A stretch of 64,000 nucleotides of DNA, taken from JAVBOO01 sp031550435 (lineage in GTDB: Bacteria; Bacillota; Clostridia; Lachnospirales; WRAX01). The position numbers were made by a program, and so were the translations under genes. The stretch lies in NCBI GenBank assembly GCA_031550435.1, contig JAVBOO010000008.1, positions 12,292 through 76,291 on the forward strand. Reading direction: 5' to 3'. Numbering within the stretch: the first letter of the stretch is position 1; each line of letters opens with the position of its first letter. Under the pieces are notes generated by a model. That model did no database searches, was not told where the DNA came from, and saw nothing but the letters and a program-made list of their open reading frames with translations. Positions 62,322 to 64,000 of the stretch are shown here, piece by piece.

Positions 62322-63041
62322 TTAGTATGTTATTTTAACGGAGATTGTCGCGCTTGCTCCGTTAAGCGCCGTTGCGGTAATATTGACCGTACCGTTCTTC
62401 AGGGCGGTTACAACGCCGTGTTGGTCAACTGTCGCCATAGACGGGTTCGAAGTTGTCCATGTAACGTCTGTAAATATCGTGCCCGAAGGAAACTCGAGAT
62501 TCAATTGCAGGGTTTTCCCGTTTTTAATGTTAACGAACAAGCCGTTTAACATCTTAAGCGTTGAGGGATACACCGATGTGGTATTCCATTCTACAACAAA
62601 CTTTGTGTCGGCATTCTTAACGCAGTCGTTCCAACCTTCGAAATAATTCAGAACGACAACGTTTTCATTTGCGTTTTCCCAGTTGTTTGGTTCACCGGGC
62701 TGCCAATGAGAGTAGTCGAAGGTTTCCCCCGTTACCCAGTTCCAGGACGCGTGATCGTCTGTATATGCACCTATGTAGTAAAATTCGCCGGGAATGTATA
62801 ATGAAGAAACAGCTTGCTCTTCTTCTGCCGATGTAACTGTCGCAAGGTAACCGCCCATTTGCTCGCAATATTCCTTTGCAGTGTCCCAGTCGGTATTATA
62901 GTTTACAACGGCGTAAGAATGGCCATTGTAAGTTACGAGCTCCGACAAAGGGTAAGTTGAAGCCGGTAAAGCAGACACGCTTGAGTTAAAGCAGCAAAGT
63001 GCCAATAAAAAGGCGGCAGCTGTCGGTAAAAATTTTTTCAA
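62322..63041 (-). CDS. Secreted C-type lectin / Ig-like (Big_2) protein 2
   Basis: 239 residues from a TTG behind GGGAG. The same layout as the next gene downstream: signal peptide (1-24), C-type lectin-like domain (about 25-150) with SYAVVNYNTDWDTAKEYCEQ, GYLATVTSAEEEQAV, EPNNWENANEN and EGWNDC, then Big_2 (about 160-239). The EPN motif and WND are kept; one cysteine of the usual C-terminal pair is present (WNDC) and its partner is valine. The two genes are a tandem duplication with 169 bp between them, each with its own ribosome site. Confidence 0.87.
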   Translation of the reverse strand: MKKFLPTAAAFLLALCCFNSSVSALPASTYPLSELVTYNGHSYAVVNYNTDWDTAKEYCEQMGGYLATVTSAEEEQAVSSLYIPGEFYYIGAYTDDHASWNWVTGETFDYSHWQPGEPNNWENANENVVVLNYFEGWNDCVKNADTKFVVEWNTTSVYPSTLKMLNGLFVNIKNGKTLQLNLEFPSGTIFTDVTWTTSNPSMATVDQHGVVTALKNGTVNITATALNGASATISVKITY

Positions 63042-63879
63042 AATCTAGTCTCCCTTCTTTCTTTCATTTTTTTTAATCTTTTACTCTTGGTTTATTATTG
63101 CAAAAAACAAATTTGAGTTCGATAGCCCTGTCAGCCGCGTGTTGATACAGTTAACCCATTCGCCGCAGTTTGACCGGATATGAACTCGGAATAATCTTGT
63201 CAATCGTCACTTTTATGATGTCAATGCAAATGATACACCGAAATCTACACCGAAATCTACACGGTTTGCTATAAAAGAATTTTGCAACAATGCCGGTATA
63301 AGATAACAAAGTGTTTAATTCGGAGAAAACCGAAGGATGTCTGAAACTTTTCTGCAAACAATTTCGGCGCACAACGATTGACGGAAGTCAGTAAAAAGTG
63401 TGATCAGTAAAGATAAACTTGAAACTCAGCGTGTTTAAGCCCCCACCCCCTTGCCGGCATTAAGTTGTTTCTCATGAATAATTATACCGGAATAAGTTTC
63501 TGGTGTAAATAATTTGTAAGTAAAAAAATCATAACAACTAAATTTTAATATAATTGTAACATTTCATGGATATATAATGAAGAAGTCTGCAGCCAAAACT
63601 TTTTCGGCGGCAAAAACTCTGGGGGGTTAAGCCTACTTTGTATTACTTTACACGCGGTGATTAAATCCGGCGGAAGCCACACGTGTTAAACGCAGACGAT
63701 GAACGTTTATCTAAGTAAAGGCGTTTTGTTTTCATTGGGTGTCCAGCGGTGAATTATGGCGTTTGTAATATAAAAAGCATGTGTCAAGAAATGGAAAACA
63801 GGAGTGCGATTGCTTGAAACCTTGTGTTTTCAGCGTTTCCAACTGTCTGATATTTTTCACCAAAAACTTTTAAAAACGC
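63042..63879. other. 838-bp gap with no gene found
   Basis: AT-rich; frames on both strands are short and lack ribosome sites. A 12-bp tandem repeat (ACCGAAATCTAC, twice, 63238-63261) and two TTGACA-like motifs on the minus strand around 63195-63225 may belong to the lectin gene 2 promoter. Confidence 0.5.
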
Positions 63880-63908
63880 TTGACAAGAGAAAGACTACAT
63901 GGTAAGAT
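63880..63908 (+). promoter_or_regulatory. Strong promoter at the window end
   Basis: TTGACA (63880-63885), 17-bp spacer, TAAGAT (63903-63908). The start would be near 63915 and the RNA is G/A-rich to the window edge. Confidence 0.7.
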
Positions 63909-63914
63909 ATCATT

Positions 63915-64000
63915 CGTTGTCAGCCGCGAGCGAAACGCGAAAAGCGAGGCGCGAGAGGCAGGGGACGGCGGTTAGAAGAGGCGGAAGCTGACAGAGGGGA
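63915..64000 (+). ncRNA. Start of an unidentified structured RNA or leader (cut by the window end)
   Basis: TGTCAGC (63918-63924) and GCTGACA (63987-63993) can close a stem over 62 bases of purine-rich sequence; no open frame begins here. An rRNA operon leader or another structural RNA is possible, but the window ends too soon. Confidence 0.35.

Noticed and set aside
63918..64000. RNase P RNA or tmRNA at the end
   Set aside because: A few bases resemble conserved RNase P parts, but the 5' helices cannot be matched from the visible sequence.

Overview
The window looks like a piece of chromosome from an anaerobic, endospore-forming member of the Clostridia (Bacillota). The evidence is the gene content: a B12-dependent ribonucleotide reductase, pyruvate phosphate dikinase, thiolase, ferredoxin-type Fe-S proteins, a Gly T-box leader, the sporulation genes bofA and yunB, and a Spo0E-like protein. 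Strong GGAGG-type ribosome sites, frequent TTG starts and a purine-rich style fit this. Most of it is ordinary core genome; I see no prophage, CRISPR array or transposase.

Layout. 1-1.6 kb: the 3' end of a large DUF3320-type helicase with an endonuclease-like domain. 1.7-5.0 kb (minus): a five-gene cluster built around an [FeFe]-hydrogenase-like Fe-S protein, with two DRTGG proteins, an RsbW-like ATPase and a PHP phosphoesterase. 5.2-6.4 kb (minus): thyA-folA. 7-10.2 kb: two membrane-anchored HtrA proteases. 10.4-17.8 kb: a GHKL ATPase, yaaL-bofA, a GHL10/amidase wall hydrolase, HelD and a HIT protein. 17.9-21.2 kb (minus): YifB/ComM and a GT39-like membrane protein. 21.5 kb: tRNA-Val. 21.9-26.0 kb (minus): an RsiV-like lipoprotein and nrdJ, whose promoter overlaps a near-perfect NrdR box. 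26.7-31.9 kb: a Mur-ligase-like orphan, gpsA, an M42 peptidase, a MaoC protein, a CmpB-like membrane protein and a DUF362 ferredoxin. 32-39.8 kb: an MMPL transporter with its coiled-coil partner, thiolase, a GNAT protein, rpmB, and T-box-controlled glyS. 40-48.8 kb: ppdK, a GltA-type oxidoreductase, a two-OB-fold SSB-like protein, a YdjC/ChbG deacetylase, a YhcC radical-SAM protein and asnS. 49-56.8 kb: small membrane proteins, a GT4 glycosyltransferase, recG, rsmD-coaD, a coiled-coil protein and a UDP-GlcNAc 2-epimerase. 57.6-63 kb: yunB, a class A PBP and two tandem secreted C-type-lectin/Ig-like proteins. The window ends just after a strong promoter reading into a structured RNA of unknown identity.

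The least explained feature is the intergenic DNA. At least four families of short non-coding repeats (called A, B, C and D here) fill most gaps longer than 300 bp. Families A and C give an insertion history inside the window: a 60-bp A element sits inside a C element at 11.75 kb, while the C copies at 8.5 and 58.5 kb are uninterrupted at that point. Repeat ends also supply the last codons of yunB and of a possible truncated microgene at 1.55 kb. Together with the hydrogenase-like sensory cluster and the lectin pair, these are the points most worth following up. Function calls are from reading sequence motifs only; no database search was run.
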